The notes: generated by a model not told the origin, from the letters alone. Positions 10,899 through 21,891 are shown, counted from the stretch's first letter. The stretch: 64,000 bases of DNA from Vagococcus bubulae (GCF_003950315.1 NZ_NGJT01000006.1:59001-123000), one strand, 5' to 3'. Numbers and translations are program-made.

Positions 10899-12167
10899 TT
10901 ATTTTTTTCTTCTAAAAAAAGGTGGGGTACTTAACTCATCTTCAGATTCTAACGGATGTTCAGCTTCTTGACTTGGTGTATCATAATCTTTTCTATCAAT
11001 GGCTTCAAATTGTGTTTCATCAGGCACTTGACGTGTTGATGGTTCACGTTTTAAATCCCAGTCTCCAAACGCACTTGATTGAGTAGTACGTGTTGAATCC
11101 ATTTCAGGTACTTCACGCATTGGTTCTTGAACTGGACGCGCTTGACGTTGTTGAACCATTCCGTTTTGAGTTGCTACATTATTTCTTCCCATTGGTTGAC
11201 GCTCTTTTTTTCCAGGGTCAATACCTGTTGCAATAACTGTTACAACGATTTCATCACCTAATTGGTCATTTACAGAAGTTCCTAAGATAATATTAACTTC
11301 TCCACCAGTTGCACTTGCAACAATTTCAGAAGCATCTTGTGCTTCAAATAAAGTCATATCAGCGCCACCAGTAATATTTAATAATACTTGTTCTGCTCCT
11401 TCAATCGATGTTTCAAGCAATGGAGATGCGATAGCTTTTCTTGTTGCTTCAATTACACGATCTTCACCATTTGCTACACCAATTCCCATAAGAGCAGTTC
11501 CTTGATCTTCCATCACTGTTTTAACATCAGCAAAGTCCAAGTTAACATATCCTGGTGATGTAATTAAATCAGAAATCCCTTGTACGCCTTGGCGTAACAC
11601 GTTATCAGCTTCTCTAAACGCTTCTAACATTGGTGTACGTTTGTCTACGATTTCTAATAAACGGTTATTAGAAATAATAACCAACGTATCAACATTTTCT
11701 TTCAACGCAGAAATTCCTTCAGCTGCAAAACGACTACGTTTTGGTCCTTCAAAACTAAATGGACGTGTCACAACACCTACAGTCAAAGCACCTTGTTCTT
11801 TAGCAATTCCAGCTACTACTGGAGCAGCTCCTGTACCTGTTCCGCCACCCATTCCGGCAGTAATAAACACTAAATCCGCGCCTTTTAAAGCTTCTGCAAT
11901 TAAATCTTCACTTTCAGATGCAGCTTTTTCACCAATATCTGGTAAAGATCCAGCACCTAAACCTTTTGTAAATTTAGGTCCTAATTGGATAACAGTTTCT
12001 GCTTTAGAATGTTGTAATGCTTGAACGTCTGTGTTTGCTACAATAAACTCAACGCCCTTTACTCCCTCGTCAATCATACGGTTTACAGCGTTACCGCCAC
12101 CGCCACCAACACCGATAACTTTAATTACCGCGCCAGTATTTACAGTATTATCTAATGAAAATTCCAT
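10899..12167 (-). CDS. ftsZ: Cell-division GTPase FtsZ
   Basis: A 422-residue tubulin homologue forming the Z-ring. The GTP-binding signature GGGTGTG is at residues 107-113, and the N-terminal [14 protein letters not shown] glycine loop and T7-loop region (LDFADV) are present. After the GTPase core (to about 318) comes a variable linker. It contains DWDLKREPS, and the protein ends [12 protein letters not shown], as in enterococcal FtsZ. It follows ftsA by 21 bp with SD GGAGG and is probably co-transcribed. Confidence 0.98.
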   Translation of the reverse strand: MEFSLDNTVNTGAVIKVIGVGGGGGNAVNRMIDEGVKGVEFIVANTDVQALQHSKAETVIQLGPKFTKGLGAGSLPDIGEKAASESEDLIAEALKGADLVFITAGMGGGTGTGAAPVVAGIAKEQGALTVGVVTRPFSFEGPKRSRFAAEGISALKENVDTLVIISNNRLLEIVDKRTPMLEAFREADNVLRQGVQGISDLITSPGYVNLDFADVKTVMEDQGTALMGIGVANGEDRVIEATRKAIASPLLETSIEGAEQVLLNITGGADMTLFEAQDASEIVASATGGEVNIILGTSVNDQLGDEIVVTVIATGIDPGKKERQPMGRNNVATQNGMVQQRQARPVQEPMREVPEMDSTRTTQSSAFGDWDLKREPSTRQVPDETQFEAIDRKDYDTPSQEAEHPLESEDELSTPPFFRRKK

Positions 12168-12188
12168 TATTTGCTTCCTCCTAGACTA

Positions 12189-13529
12189 TTAGTCAAATAT
12201 ATTGGATAAGAAACCTTTTACTTTACCGCCAAAACCTTCTTCTTTTTCTTTAACAGGTTCATTAGCTGGCATTTCTGTAACAGGTTCTTGTGCTTGTTGT
12301 ACAGTTTTCTCATGTTGTTTAGTTTCTACTGATGTTTCGCGAACAGGTTTAGCTGTTCTTTTTTTACCACCAGTAACGGCTAATTTAGTTACATGATAAA
12401 CTTCATCAAGTTGTGCGACATACTCAACAATAGCAATAGCGTTAGCGTAAACTGGATTACGTAATCCCATATGGTTTGGCACATATAATTTAACGTTTGT
12501 TCCAAACATATCTGCTGCTAATTCTACTACGCCAGGTAAGCTTGCTGCCCCACCAGTTAAAATAACACCACCAGGTAAATTAAGAGCATCAATGCTATCT
12601 AACATCATTTTTGATTTTGAAAAAATTTGTTCAACACGTGCTTCTATAATTTCTGATAAATAACGTTCATCAATTTTTACCGGTTCATTTTTACCAATTA
12701 CATCAACAGGAAATTCTTCATTTGGTGAAGTTCTTTCTGGATAGGCATACCCATAGTTGATTTTTAATGCTTCTGCATTAGTTAATGATGTGTTTAAAAC
12801 AACAGAAATATCTTTTGTTACAAATTCTCCACCTTCTTGTTCAACGTGTGAGAATTTTAATTCACGTTCGTACATTACAGAGGTAGTTGTTTGTCCACCA
12901 CCCATGTCAATAATAGTTGTTCCGAAATCTTTTTCTCCATCTGAAAGAATAGATGAAGCTAAAGCAAGAGGTGTAATAACCATTTCATCAATGACTAATC
13001 CAGCTTTTTCTACACATTTTTGGATGTTATGAACAATCGTTTTAGGACCAGTATAAAGAAGTCCCTTCATATCTAAACGAACACCAATCATGCCTCTTGG
13101 GTCTTTAATTCCTTCAAAACCATCAACTTTAAATTCTTGTGGAATCAAAGTGATTACTTGTCTTTCAGGCGGTGTTGATCTAACAACTGCTGCTGATGCA
13201 ACATTTTTTACATCTTTGTCTGTTATTTCTTTTGACTCACTGTTTACAGCAATCATGCCTTCACATTTTTCTACTTCTAAAAGATTAGCTGGTATCCCAA
13301 CGCTAACACTCTTAATTTGAACACCTGATTTTTCTTCTGCTTGTTTAATTGCTCGTTGAACTGATTGGACAGCTTTATCAATATCAATAACGATACCACG
13401 ATCCAACCCTTTTGATTTAGCATTTCCTACACCAATAATGTTAATTTGATTTTCTATGTACTCAGCAACAACAACTTTTATTGATGTTGTTCCGATGTCA
13501 AGACTTACATATATTCCTGTTTTTGCCAT
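12189..13529 (-). CDS. ftsA: Cell-division protein FtsA
   Basis: A 446-residue actin-like ATPase that tethers FtsZ to the membrane. Visible elements are the phosphate-1 loop DIGTTSIKVVV, the SHS2/1C insertion, IIDMGGGQTTTSVM (phosphate 2) and GGVILTGGAASLPGV (adenosine motif). A Lys/Glu/Pro-rich linker (about 385-430) leads to the C-terminal amphipathic helix GGKVKGFLSNIFD. It heads the ftsA-ftsZ transcript; about 130 bp separate it from divIB, leaving room for a promoter. Confidence 0.97.
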   Translation of the reverse strand: MAKTGIYVSLDIGTTSIKVVVAEYIENQINIIGVGNAKSKGLDRGIVIDIDKAVQSVQRAIKQAEEKSGVQIKSVSVGIPANLLEVEKCEGMIAVNSESKEITDKDVKNVASAAVVRSTPPERQVITLIPQEFKVDGFEGIKDPRGMIGVRLDMKGLLYTGPKTIVHNIQKCVEKAGLVIDEMVITPLALASSILSDGEKDFGTTIIDMGGGQTTTSVMYERELKFSHVEQEGGEFVTKDISVVLNTSLTNAEALKINYGYAYPERTSPNEEFPVDVIGKNEPVKIDERYLSEIIEARVEQIFSKSKMMLDSIDALNLPGGVILTGGAASLPGVVELAADMFGTNVKLYVPNHMGLRNPVYANAIAIVEYVAQLDEVYHVTKLAVTGGKKRTAKPVRETSVETKQHEKTVQQAQEPVTEMPANEPVKEKEEGFGGKVKGFLSNIFD

Positions 13530-13660
13530 GAAAGGTCTTCCCTCCTATAATTCTAACAAAGTCTTCCTTTATTATATGCATAATACCTCACACCATTCTA
13601 TCATAAATAGTACTATGAAATAAAGAAGAATACCACATTTGCTAGTTTTTTTTCTGAACG

Positions 13661-14587
13661 TTAAAAACCATTATTTGTACTTTCACTGGAATTTTCGTCC
13701 GATAAACCATCACTTACACTACTATCTTGCGTCTCAAATGGATAGGAAAAGACGCCTGTTTTCCCTGCTTCCATATCAATAACGCCTTTTGTTTTCATTT
13801 CTGCTACAATTTTATCATAAAAAACCAATTTATCTGCTATTGTTGTTGATAATCCGATTACTTGATTACCATCTTTCATATTTAACTTGATTCTAAATGG
13901 ATTTGTTTTAGTTGCTTGTGATTCAATTGACATTATTTCTGATTTCATTTTTGGTGTAAATTTTTCGTAAGATTTTAATAACGAATCTAATCCTTCGCCT
14001 TCTTTAAAATTAATTAATTGAGGTAAGTTTTTTTCAGATTCTTGTGCTACTTCGGATAATATTTTCCCATTTGATAAAACAGGATACATTTGATTGTCCT
14101 TTGATAAAACAGCTACAACATCATATTCTGTCACTTTAATATAAAAATGATTAAATTGTGTGATTTTTAAACTTGCTGTTTTTACTCTTGGATTGTCTTT
14201 CACGATGCGTTTCATATCTTCAGATTTATTAAAATACTGTGACCATAAATTATCTCCTACAGTTAATTGACTAGACTTCACAATCGACTGAGTATCTGCT
14301 TTATCAACACCTTGAATCGTAATTCCTTGAAGCTTACTTAATGGTGAAATGATATACAGTGTAATTAATATTCCTATGGTCAAAGTTACCAAAATAGTTG
14401 TTAATCTTCTCGTTAATCGTTTTTCTTCTTTAGGTGTTAAACCTTGAAATGGAGATAACTTATTAATAGGTTTTGTTTTGGCTGGTAATCTATTTTCTTG
14501 CTTTTTGCTTATTTCCGTTTTGGATGATTTTATCAAATTATGATTAGTTTGATTTTCCCCTTTATCATCCTCTTTTTTGTTTGACAT
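13661..14587 (-). CDS. divIB: Division protein DivIB/FtsQ
   Basis: A 308-residue bitopic protein of the FtsQ-L-B complex that activates septal peptidoglycan synthesis. The cytoplasmic N-terminus is Lys-rich. One transmembrane segment (about 63-85: TTILVTLTIGILITLYII) precedes the POTRA domain (KLQGITIQGVDKADTQSIV) and beta domain, then a Ser/Asp/Glu-rich tail. It is 21 bp downstream of murG. Confidence 0.93.
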   Translation of the reverse strand: MSNKKEDDKGENQTNHNLIKSSKTEISKKQENRLPAKTKPINKLSPFQGLTPKEEKRLTRRLTTILVTLTIGILITLYIISPLSKLQGITIQGVDKADTQSIVKSSQLTVGDNLWSQYFNKSEDMKRIVKDNPRVKTASLKITQFNHFYIKVTEYDVVAVLSKDNQMYPVLSNGKILSEVAQESEKNLPQLINFKEGEGLDSLLKSYEKFTPKMKSEIMSIESQATKTNPFRIKLNMKDGNQVIGLSTTIADKLVFYDKIVAEMKTKGVIDMEAGKTGVFSYPFETQDSSVSDGLSDENSSESTNNGF

Positions 14588-14608
14588 CCCTTACTAGCCC
14601 TCCTTAAA

Positions 14609-15697
14609 TTAGGTTAGTTCCTGAATCAAACCATACAATCGATCCATCGCATCAGGAATCCCTTCAGCCTTTGATGCTTTTGCCATAGTTTGTCTATAAT
14701 TATCATCTAACATTAACTTGTCTACTTGCTCAACCAACGATTTACCTGTCAGTTCACTATCTTTAATCATCAATGCTGCTTGCTTATCAACAAGACTTTT
14801 AGCATTTTTTGTTTGATGATCATCTGTAACATTAGGACTAGGAACTAATATAGAAGGTAATCCTAACGCTGTAATTTCTGCCATACTAGTCGCACCGGCT
14901 CTTCCGACTAATGCTTCTACATTGATTAAAACGTCAATCATATTATCAATATATGGCACTACTGTTACATTAGTTAATTGCTTAATTAGCTCTTCTTTTT
15001 CTTTAAATTCATCAAAATAAATAGTCCCAGAAGCATATAATACCTGATATGGTTTTCCTTTAAATAATGGTAATGCTTCTTTCATCGCGTTATTAATAGT
15101 TTGAGCTCCACGGCTGCCACCAAAAATAACGATAGTAGGTTTATCAGAATCCAAACCATATTCCTCTAATACCTCTTTTTTGTCTACCATCATCACTTCT
15201 TGAGCTCGAGGATTCCCTACTAGTGCAACTTTTTCTTTTGGAAAATACTCGGCAGCATCAGTAAAACAAATCCCTACTTTATCAACATATTTTGATAAAA
15301 ACTTATTCGTCATACCTGCAACGCTATTTTGTTCATGAATAATTGTTGGAATATTTAATTTACTCGCTGCATAAACAACCGATCCACAAACATATCCGCC
15401 TGTTCCAATCACAATATCAGGTTGAAATTCTTTAATATATTTTTTAGCTTGTTTAATACTTGTTAAAAATAAATACACTGTTTTAAAATTTTTTAACGTT
15501 AACGTTCTATAAAACCCTTGAATTTCAATTGTTTTAAATGGAATATGTTGATTAGGTACTAACTTACTTTCTAAACCTTTTTCTGTTCCAATATATAAAA
15601 ATTCTGAATCTGGGTATTTTTCTTTAATATAGCGAACAATAGAAATAGCTGGATAAATATGTCCACCTGTTCCTCCACCTGATACTAATACTTTCAT
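14609..15697 (-). CDS. murG: UDP-GlcNAc:lipid I GlcNAc transferase MurG
   Basis: A 362-residue GT28 glycosyltransferase that converts lipid I to lipid II at the inner membrane face. The N-terminal glycine loop [15 protein letters not shown] binds lipid I diphosphate. The C-terminal domain has [11 protein letters not shown] and the UDP-GlcNAc motif [24 protein letters not shown]. It is 2 bp downstream of murD, so translational coupling is likely. Confidence 0.97.
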   Translation of the reverse strand: MKVLVSGGGTGGHIYPAISIVRYIKEKYPDSEFLYIGTEKGLESKLVPNQHIPFKTIEIQGFYRTLTLKNFKTVYLFLTSIKQAKKYIKEFQPDIVIGTGGYVCGSVVYAASKLNIPTIIHEQNSVAGMTNKFLSKYVDKVGICFTDAAEYFPKEKVALVGNPRAQEVMMVDKKEVLEEYGLDSDKPTIVIFGGSRGAQTINNAMKEALPLFKGKPYQVLYASGTIYFDEFKEKEELIKQLTNVTVVPYIDNMIDVLINVEALVGRAGATSMAEITALGLPSILVPSPNVTDDHQTKNAKSLVDKQAALMIKDSELTGKSLVEQVDKLMLDDNYRQTMAKASKAEGIPDAMDRLYGLIQELT

Positions 15698-15699
15698 TA

Positions 15700-17061
15700 T
15701 TATTTCCCTACTTGCTTAGTTATTTCTGCTACAAATTCTTCCCCACGAGTTTCAAAGTTAGGATACATATCCCAACTAGCACATGCCGGTGACAAAAGAA
15801 TCGTATCCTCTGACTGTGCCACTTTTAACGCTTCTTTCACTGCTTCTTTCATGTTATTAACACAAATAATTTCTGATACTTGTGCTTTTTCAGCAGCTTC
15901 TTTTAGTTTCTCTTTTGTTTCGCCTAATAATATTATGGCTTTTAGTCGCTCAATCGTTGGAATAAATTCATCAAAAGAATTTCCTCTATCAAGCCCTCCA
16001 GCAATCAATACTAATTGTTCATTATCAAACCCACTAATAGCTTTTTTTGCTGCTAAAATATTCGTTGCTTTTGAGTCATTATACACTTTGACTCCATCAT
16101 ATGTTCCGATATATTCTGTTCGATGAGGAACACCTGAGAAAAGTGACAAACTTTTTTTGATTGATTCATTATCAACGCCCGAGACTTTTGTCACACAAAT
16201 TGCTGCTAGAGCATTCTCAACATTATGCGAGCCGGGAACACCTAATTCACTTGCTTCCATTATTTTGTCATCTTGATACATTAGACAACCATTTTCTAGA
16301 TACGCACCATTGACTTTTTTTGTAACAGAAAAATAAACAATAGAGGCGTTTGATTCTTGTGATAATGACACTAACTCTGGTAAATCTCCATTTAAAATCA
16401 ACGTATCATCTTTTGTCATATTTCTTTGTATACGCCACTTGGCTTTAACGTATTCATCACGCGTTCCATGATAGTCAATATGCGCTTCATAAATATTGGT
16501 TATGACAGCTATTCTAGGTCGAAACTCATCAATTCCCATTAATTGAAAACTTGATAGCTCTGTTACTAGCACATTGTTCTTTGTTGCCTTTACAACCACA
16601 TCACTAGCAGGAAACCCAATATTTCCAGCTAATAGTGCTTTATTCGGTTGATATGTATCAATGATTTGTTTAATCATTGTCGTCGTTGTTGTCTTACCAT
16701 TTGTTCCTGTAATTCCTATAAATGGTGCTTCTGATACTTGATAAGCTAACTCCACTTCAGTAATAATTGGAATATGTTTCTTTATTGCTTTTTCGAGAAT
16801 AGGATTCGTATAAGGAATCCCTGGGTTTTTTACAATAAGAGAGAACCCTTCATCAAGAAGGTCTAAAGGATGACCATCAGTAATGACTGTTATACCTGCC
16901 TCTAATAATTCTTGTGCTTCTTTATTATCTTCTAATTTTTTCGCATCATTGACAGTAACAAATGCTCCTAGCTCGTGTAATAATTTTGCTGCTGCAACAC
17001 CACTTCTAGCTAGACCTAACACTAATATCTTTTCATTTGCATAACGTTTTGACTGTTTCAT
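15700..17061 (-). CDS. murD: UDP-MurNAc-L-Ala:D-Glu ligase MurD
   Basis: A 453-residue Mur ligase adding D-glutamate to UDP-MurNAc-L-alanine with ATP. The domains are an N-terminal UDP-binding Rossmann region ([18 protein letters not shown]), a central ATPase with P-loop [15 protein letters not shown], and a C-terminal domain ([11 protein letters not shown]...NDSKATN). It lies between mraY and murG with tight spacing. Confidence 0.97.
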   Translation of the reverse strand: MKQSKRYANEKILVLGLARSGVAAAKLLHELGAFVTVNDAKKLEDNKEAQELLEAGITVITDGHPLDLLDEGFSLIVKNPGIPYTNPILEKAIKKHIPIITEVELAYQVSEAPFIGITGTNGKTTTTTMIKQIIDTYQPNKALLAGNIGFPASDVVVKATKNNVLVTELSSFQLMGIDEFRPRIAVITNIYEAHIDYHGTRDEYVKAKWRIQRNMTKDDTLILNGDLPELVSLSQESNASIVYFSVTKKVNGAYLENGCLMYQDDKIMEASELGVPGSHNVENALAAICVTKVSGVDNESIKKSLSLFSGVPHRTEYIGTYDGVKVYNDSKATNILAAKKAISGFDNEQLVLIAGGLDRGNSFDEFIPTIERLKAIILLGETKEKLKEAAEKAQVSEIICVNNMKEAVKEALKVAQSEDTILLSPACASWDMYPNFETRGEEFVAEITKQVGK

Positions 17062-17074
17062 CCTTGCTATCTCC

Positions 17075-18043
17075 TTAATTATATAAAATGCCTAATGTCA
17101 AAGCTGACATCACTAATCCTACTATCCAAAAAACAATATCTATTTTCCATTCAGACCAACCACTTAATTCAAAATGATGGTGAATAGGAGACATTTTAAA
17201 GATACGTTTCCCTGTTAATTTAAATGATGTGACTTGCATCATCACACTTAATGTTTCCAACACATAAACTAAACCAACCAATAATAATGTCCATTCTTGA
17301 TGCAATAAGATAGAAATAGTTGCTAGCATTCCACCTAGTGCAAGAGAGCCTACATCTCCCATAAATATCTTGGCTGGTTTTTTATTAAAGACTAAAAAGC
17401 CAAATAATGCACCAACTGTTGCTAAACAGATTAATTCAATAGCAAATTGTTCTTGCTTGTATGCAATAATGGCATAAGTTCCAAAAGAAATCATCCCTAA
17501 ACCAGATACTAAACCATCAATACCATCTGTTAAATTCACTGCATTGGAAAACCCGACCAACCAAATCACAGCAAACAATCCATATAAAAAGCCAAAATTA
17601 ACATTGCCAATCAGTGGGATAAATAATTCATCTGTTACACCATTCGACTTCATTACAGCATAAAGAATGATTCCTCCAACAATTTGGCCAATCAATTTCT
17701 GTTTTGAATTTAACCCTAAATTTCTTTTTTTGAAAACTTTAATAAAATCATCTAAAAAACCTAGTAATCCATATAAAAACATAATAAATAATATACTCCA
17801 AAAAGAAAAAGTCATTTCTTTTTGCCAAGCGCCCACAATGAGAGAAGTTAATAGAATACTTGTTAGAAAAACAACTCCTCCCATAGTTGGTGTTCCTGAT
17901 TTAGCAAGATGTCCTTCAGGTCCTTCTTCACGAATGGCTTGCCCCATTTTTTTCATTTTAAAATACCCTATAAATAGTGGCATAACCATAAATACAAAAG
18001 CTATAGCCAATGACAGTGGTATTAATATTTCTACTCCGTTCAT
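17075..18043 (-). CDS. mraY: Phospho-MurNAc-pentapeptide transferase MraY
   Basis: A 322-residue polytopic membrane enzyme that forms lipid I from UDP-MurNAc-pentapeptide and undecaprenyl phosphate. Family signatures include KKMGQAIREEGPEGHLAKSGTPTMGG, the catalytic loops (LDDFIKVFKKRNLGL; NLTDGIDGL), FMGDVGSLALGG and MSPIHHHFELSGWSE. About ten transmembrane helices are expected. The start lies 1 base after the pbpX stop. Confidence 0.97.
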   Translation of the reverse strand: MNGVEILIPLSLAIAFVFMVMPLFIGYFKMKKMGQAIREEGPEGHLAKSGTPTMGGVVFLTSILLTSLIVGAWQKEMTFSFWSILFIMFLYGLLGFLDDFIKVFKKRNLGLNSKQKLIGQIVGGIILYAVMKSNGVTDELFIPLIGNVNFGFLYGLFAVIWLVGFSNAVNLTDGIDGLVSGLGMISFGTYAIIAYKQEQFAIELICLATVGALFGFLVFNKKPAKIFMGDVGSLALGGMLATISILLHQEWTLLLVGLVYVLETLSVMMQVTSFKLTGKRIFKMSPIHHHFELSGWSEWKIDIVFWIVGLVMSALTLGILYN

Positions 18044-18044
18044 G

Positions 18045-19940
18045 TTACTCTCCTTTATCCGTTGTGGTATCTACTTTAAATGCATGTTTTAGCATACCGT
18101 TTGATATTTCTGCAATTAATTCTGACGGTGAACCAAATTCTCCTGTAATCACTGGTTTTTTCATTGTGACGTACATAATGTATTCAGGATTTTCTGTTGG
18201 TGCAATTTGAACCACTGAATAAATGTAATCATTTGCTCCTGTTAGAAGTTGACCATTTTCAAATATTTGGGCTGTCCCTGTTTTGGCAGAAACGTTCACC
18301 CCATCAATATTATAAATACCATAACCTGTTCCATATATTTCATCATTTACCGTATCTTGCATGTACTCAAGAACTGTTTTCGCCGTTGCAGCTTTGATTG
18401 GTTCTCCAACAACTTGTACTTTCGTTTCTTTTTCTTTTCCATTTTTATCCACTATTTTTTTTATATATCTTGGTTTTAACATTTTACCTTCATTTGTGAT
18501 GGCTGTATAAGCTTGCATCATTTGAATATTGGTTACAGATATTGCTTGACCAAACGCTGTCATCGCCATATCTACTGGGTTACTATCACTAATACTCCCA
18601 GCTGCTTCAAGTGGCAATCCAGACTCTGTTGAATGACCAAAACCAAAACGCTCTAAATACTCTGGCCAAATCGAGCCCATTTTTTGCTCCAAATTAACCA
18701 TCCCAACGTTACTTGACCAAGCTAAAGCTTGTCTGTAAGTTAAAGGTCCTTTCCCGGTTGGAATCCAGTCACTAATTGTCGCATCATATAATTGAGTTCG
18801 ACCAGAATTAAAAGTTTCATTGTACGGAAATTTTCCTGAATCAATGGCAGCAGCGACAGTAAATACTTTCATCGTTGAACCTGGCTCATATGGACGTTGA
18901 ACAAGTAGATTTTCCCAAACAGGATCTGGCTGACCTTTTTCTTTATATAAGCCTTCTTTTGTTTGTGGATCAAAGGTTGGACGTTGTGATGCTGCTAAAA
19001 TATCTCCTGTTTTAGCATCCATTAAAATAGCGGTCATATCTTCTGGGTGCGCCTTTTCATTAACACTGTCCATTACATCTTCTAATCGTGTTTGTAAATT
19101 AGTATCTAACGTTGTGTAGATATCTTGTCCATCTTTTGCTTGTTTATCTATCACTTCAGTTCCAGGAAGCTCATTTCCTTTACTGTCTTTTTGATAATAT
19201 TTAAACCCATCTTCTCCTTTTAAAATATTATCATATGCATTCTCAATACCTAATCCATTTTTTCCACTTAATTTGCTGTTTTCTTTATCCGTATCTTCTG
19301 GTTGTGCATAACCGATAAAGTAAGACGCAAATTTGCCGTTAGGATAGAGTCTATCTGGATGTTCTTTAAAGTAAATACCAGTAATATTTTCTTTTTTTAG
19401 TGCTTCTTCAATATTATTTTTGGTTTCTAAACTGAGATTCTTTCCTTTAGAGCCAAATTCTACATTCGTTATTAACTTTCCACTTTTGTTTTTCTTAGGT
19501 GTTAACTGCTCTAAGACTAACTCTTTATCAATCCCTGTATATTTATTTAAAATATCAGCAATTTTATCGTGGTCTTTTTCATGGACAAACAACTCAACAT
19601 TATTAATCCCTTTATAGTCTTTATCAAGTTCAGCATATAACGAATAAGAAGTAGCATCTTCAGCAAGTGGTAGCCCATTACGATCGAAAATGGTTCCACG
19701 TTTTGCCTTTATAACGCTACTTCCTTGATATATTTTTTGTCTTTCCGAATCAAGACTTTGCGAACCCACTTTACCAACTGTTATGATATAAACGAAACGT
19801 AAAGATATCAAAACAAAAACGGCAATAGAAGTATAAAACAGGATAACCCCCACTTTTTTTCTATTGCCTGCTGGTGTTAAACTCTTTTCTTGTATTTTTT
19901 TGTTTATCGTTATAAAAAACTGTTTAATTTTTTTCATCAT
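18045..19940 (-). CDS. pbpX: Septal transpeptidase PBP2x (FtsI type) lacking PASTA domains
   Basis: A 631-residue class B penicillin-binding protein catalysing septal peptidoglycan cross-linking. The layout is a short cytoplasmic N-terminus, one transmembrane segment (about 30-55), the pedestal domain, then the transpeptidase with active-site GSTMK (S355), SSN (409-411) and KTGT (553-556). The protein ends just after the transpeptidase (KHAFKVDTTTDKGE). Streptococcal and enterococcal PBP2x continue for about 100 more residues with two PASTA domains, and none is encoded here because mraY begins at once. It follows ftsL with a 4-base overlap. Confidence 0.93.
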   Translation of the reverse strand: MMKKIKQFFITINKKIQEKSLTPAGNRKKVGVILFYTSIAVFVLISLRFVYIITVGKVGSQSLDSERQKIYQGSSVIKAKRGTIFDRNGLPLAEDATSYSLYAELDKDYKGINNVELFVHEKDHDKIADILNKYTGIDKELVLEQLTPKKNKSGKLITNVEFGSKGKNLSLETKNNIEEALKKENITGIYFKEHPDRLYPNGKFASYFIGYAQPEDTDKENSKLSGKNGLGIENAYDNILKGEDGFKYYQKDSKGNELPGTEVIDKQAKDGQDIYTTLDTNLQTRLEDVMDSVNEKAHPEDMTAILMDAKTGDILAASQRPTFDPQTKEGLYKEKGQPDPVWENLLVQRPYEPGSTMKVFTVAAAIDSGKFPYNETFNSGRTQLYDATISDWIPTGKGPLTYRQALAWSSNVGMVNLEQKMGSIWPEYLERFGFGHSTESGLPLEAAGSISDSNPVDMAMTAFGQAISVTNIQMMQAYTAITNEGKMLKPRYIKKIVDKNGKEKETKVQVVGEPIKAATAKTVLEYMQDTVNDEIYGTGYGIYNIDGVNVSAKTGTAQIFENGQLLTGANDYIYSVVQIAPTENPEYIMYVTMKKPVITGEFGSPSELIAEISNGMLKHAFKVDTTTDKGE

Positions 19941-20326
19941 TTGATTTTCCTTATATTCTCATCATGCATTTGCATTCCTGCAGACTCAGCAACTTTCTTC
20001 AAACGCTCAGTTCGTTGTAATTCATTTCTTTCTTGATCAAGCGTATCAATGTCTTGTTGCATTTGTTTTTTTTCAGCTTGAATAGAAGATATAGCTTCTT
20101 CTTCTCGATTAATATAGGTTGTCATACGAATTGTGGCAACGGCTAAACATAAAAATGTCGCAATAAATACGGTAAAAATAAATTTTTCTAATTTCGTCAC
20201 TTTTTTTAATTTACTTTGTGGAAGTATGGGTGCTTGATATTCTTCCAATGTCTTATTCTCCTCTTTAGGTGAGTTAACTGGAGAATTATCATATGTAATT
20301 GGACTTTGCTTTTCTGGCAGAGACAT
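19937..20326 (-). CDS. ftsL: Division protein FtsL
   Basis: A 129-residue bitopic protein of the FtsQ-L-B complex. A charged cytoplasmic N-terminus precedes one transmembrane helix (about 46-68, FIFTVFIATFLCLAVATIRM). An extracellular coiled coil (about 75-112, SSIQAEKKQMQQDIDTLDQE) follows. Family identity rests on topology and position between rsmH and pbpX more than on sequence. It overlaps pbpX by 4 bases and sits 1 base after rsmH. Confidence 0.88.
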   Translation of the reverse strand: MSLPEKQSPITYDNSPVNSPKEENKTLEEYQAPILPQSKLKKVTKLEKFIFTVFIATFLCLAVATIRMTTYINREEEAISSIQAEKKQMQQDIDTLDQERNELQRTERLKKVAESAGMQMHDENIRKIK

Positions 20327-20327
20327 G

Positions 20328-21293
20328 TTAATCCACCCTTTCAGGAGTTATTTTTTCGATAATACGCAACTTAGCACTACGTGATCGATTGTTCATTTCA
20401 AGTTCCTCTTCTGATGCCACAATGGGTTTTCTATTAACCAACTTAATGTCTGGTTGATACTCAACTGGTACAATTGGCAGTCCAGGTGGTAAATCTTGAG
20501 GGGTACTATATTCTTTAAAAATATTCTTAACTAATTTATCTTCCAATGAATGGAACGTAATCACACTAATGCGACCAGCTGGTTTTAATAAATCAATGGC
20601 CTGTTCAAGTGTTTCTCCTATAACATCCAATTCACTATTGACTTCTATACGAATGGCTTGAAAAATACGTTTAGCAGGATGCCCACCTTTTCGTCTGGCA
20701 GGAGCTGGTATGGCATCTTTAATAATATCAACTAACTCACCAGTTGTTTCAATCGGCTGTTCTACTCGCTTTTTCTCAATCAATCGTGCGACTTGTTTTG
20801 AGAATTTTTCTTCACCATATCGGAAAAATATTTTAACTAGTTGCTCATACGTGTACTCGTTCACGACTTCTCTAGCTGTTAATGAACTAGTTTGATCCAT
20901 CCGCATATCCAGTGGTGCATCTTGATGATAGCTAAATCCTCTTTCAGCTTCATCTAATTGCGGAGAAGATACTCCTAAATCATATAATATTCCATCTACT
21001 TGAGTCACACCTAGTTCATTCATTTTTTCTTTTAGATAACGAAAATTACTTTTTACAAACGTCACTTTTCCCTGTTCAATTTCATCTGATAAAAATTTTT
21101 GTGCATGTTCAATAGCACGCTCATCTTGGTCGAAGGCAAATAAATGTCCTTCATTAGATAGCTGAGACAACAGATACTGGCTGTGTCCAGCACCTCCCAA
21201 CGTGCAGTCTATATATATTCCATTAGATTTTATGTTTAATCCATCCACTGTTTCTTTTAATAAAACTGTGACATGTTTAAATGTTTCTGACAT
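20328..21293 (-). CDS. rsmH: 16S rRNA m4C1402 methyltransferase RsmH (MraW)
   Basis: A SAM-dependent enzyme that N4-methylates C1402 of 16S rRNA. The SAM motif is [12 protein letters not shown] near residue 28. Further hallmarks are [15 protein letters not shown], the RMD segment, and the C-terminal [17 protein letters not shown]. The start chosen is the second ATG (21293), 7 bases after GGAG; the ATG at 21299 is one base from it. It is the second gene of the dcw operon, after mraZ. Confidence 0.95.
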   Translation of the reverse strand: MSETFKHVTVLLKETVDGLNIKSNGIYIDCTLGGAGHSQYLLSQLSNEGHLFAFDQDERAIEHAQKFLSDEIEQGKVTFVKSNFRYLKEKMNELGVTQVDGILYDLGVSSPQLDEAERGFSYHQDAPLDMRMDQTSSLTAREVVNEYTYEQLVKIFFRYGEEKFSKQVARLIEKKRVEQPIETTGELVDIIKDAIPAPARRKGGHPAKRIFQAIRIEVNSELDVIGETLEQAIDLLKPAGRISVITFHSLEDKLVKNIFKEYSTPQDLPPGLPIVPVEYQPDIKLVNRKPIVASEEELEMNNRSRSAKLRIIEKITPERVD

Positions 21294-21313
21294 ATTCATT
21301 CTCCATTATTTGC

Positions 21314-21745
21314 TTATATTCCAAAATCAATTAGCCCTTCCGCAATGTCATCAAAATTTTCTTCAGCTTCTTTAGAAAAAGCACTCCAGCGTTCTTCGCT
21401 CCAAATTTCGATTCGATCGGATACACCAATAATGACACAAGGTTTTTCCAGTCCTGCAAATTCTCTTAATTTAGCAGGGATATTTATACGTCCTTGTTTA
21501 TCTATTTCACACTCAGTAGCAGCGGAATAAAAGAATCGAACGAATGTCCTAGCATCTTTTTTAGTAAGTGGCATGTTTTTCATACTTTCTTCTAAGGTTT
21601 CCCATGACTCTAACGTATAGCCAAATAGACATCCATCCATTCCTCTGGTTACAATAAACCTTTCACCAAGAGAATCTCTAAGTTTAGAGGGTACGATTAG
21701 ACGTCCTTTTGAGTCAATATTATGCTGGAATTCTCCCATAAACAT
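21314..21745 (-). CDS. mraZ: Transcriptional regulator MraZ
   Basis: A 143-residue protein with two AbrB-like swapped-hairpin halves, each carrying the DxKGR signature: [13 protein letters not shown] and [13 protein letters not shown]. MraZ forms a ring-shaped oligomer that binds repeats in its own promoter and controls the dcw operon. Three GTGG repeats with 10-bp periodicity lie just upstream (21781-21810). It is the first gene of the cluster extending to pbpX and beyond. Confidence 0.96.
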   Translation of the reverse strand: MFMGEFQHNIDSKGRLIVPSKLRDSLGERFIVTRGMDGCLFGYTLESWETLEESMKNMPLTKKDARTFVRFFYSAATECEIDKQGRINIPAKLREFAGLEKPCVIIGVSDRIEIWSEERWSAFSKEAEENFDDIAEGLIDFGI

Positions 21746-21780
21746 AACTTGGTCACCTCACACTGCCACTCAATAGTTTC

Positions 21781-21810
21781 AGTCTACCACATTACCCCAC
21801 TTTCTACCAC
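21781..21810 (-). promoter_or_regulatory. MraZ-binding repeats in the dcw promoter
   Basis: On the minus strand three repeats, GTGGTAGAAA-GTGGGGTAAT-GTGGTAGACT, follow each other at exactly 10 bp. This matches the known MraZ-box design of tandem GTGG-type direct repeats at one helical turn. A TATAAT (21826-21831) and a TATAAG (21814-21819) just upstream are candidate -10 elements. Binding would repress mraZ and the operon. Confidence 0.8.
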
Positions 21811-21864
21811 ATTCTTATAAAAAAAATTATAATTTATCATAGATTTTAAATAATTATAAAAAAA

Positions 21865-21888
21865 GCATCTTCTAACTAAAGAAGACGC
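21865..21888 (-). terminator. Terminator of the DUF3397 gene
   Basis: A 9-bp stem (GCGTCTTCT/AGAAGATGC, one G-T pair) is followed by seven T on the minus strand, directly after the stop of the DUF3397 gene and before the mraZ promoter. Confidence 0.85.
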
Positions 21889-21891
21889 ACT

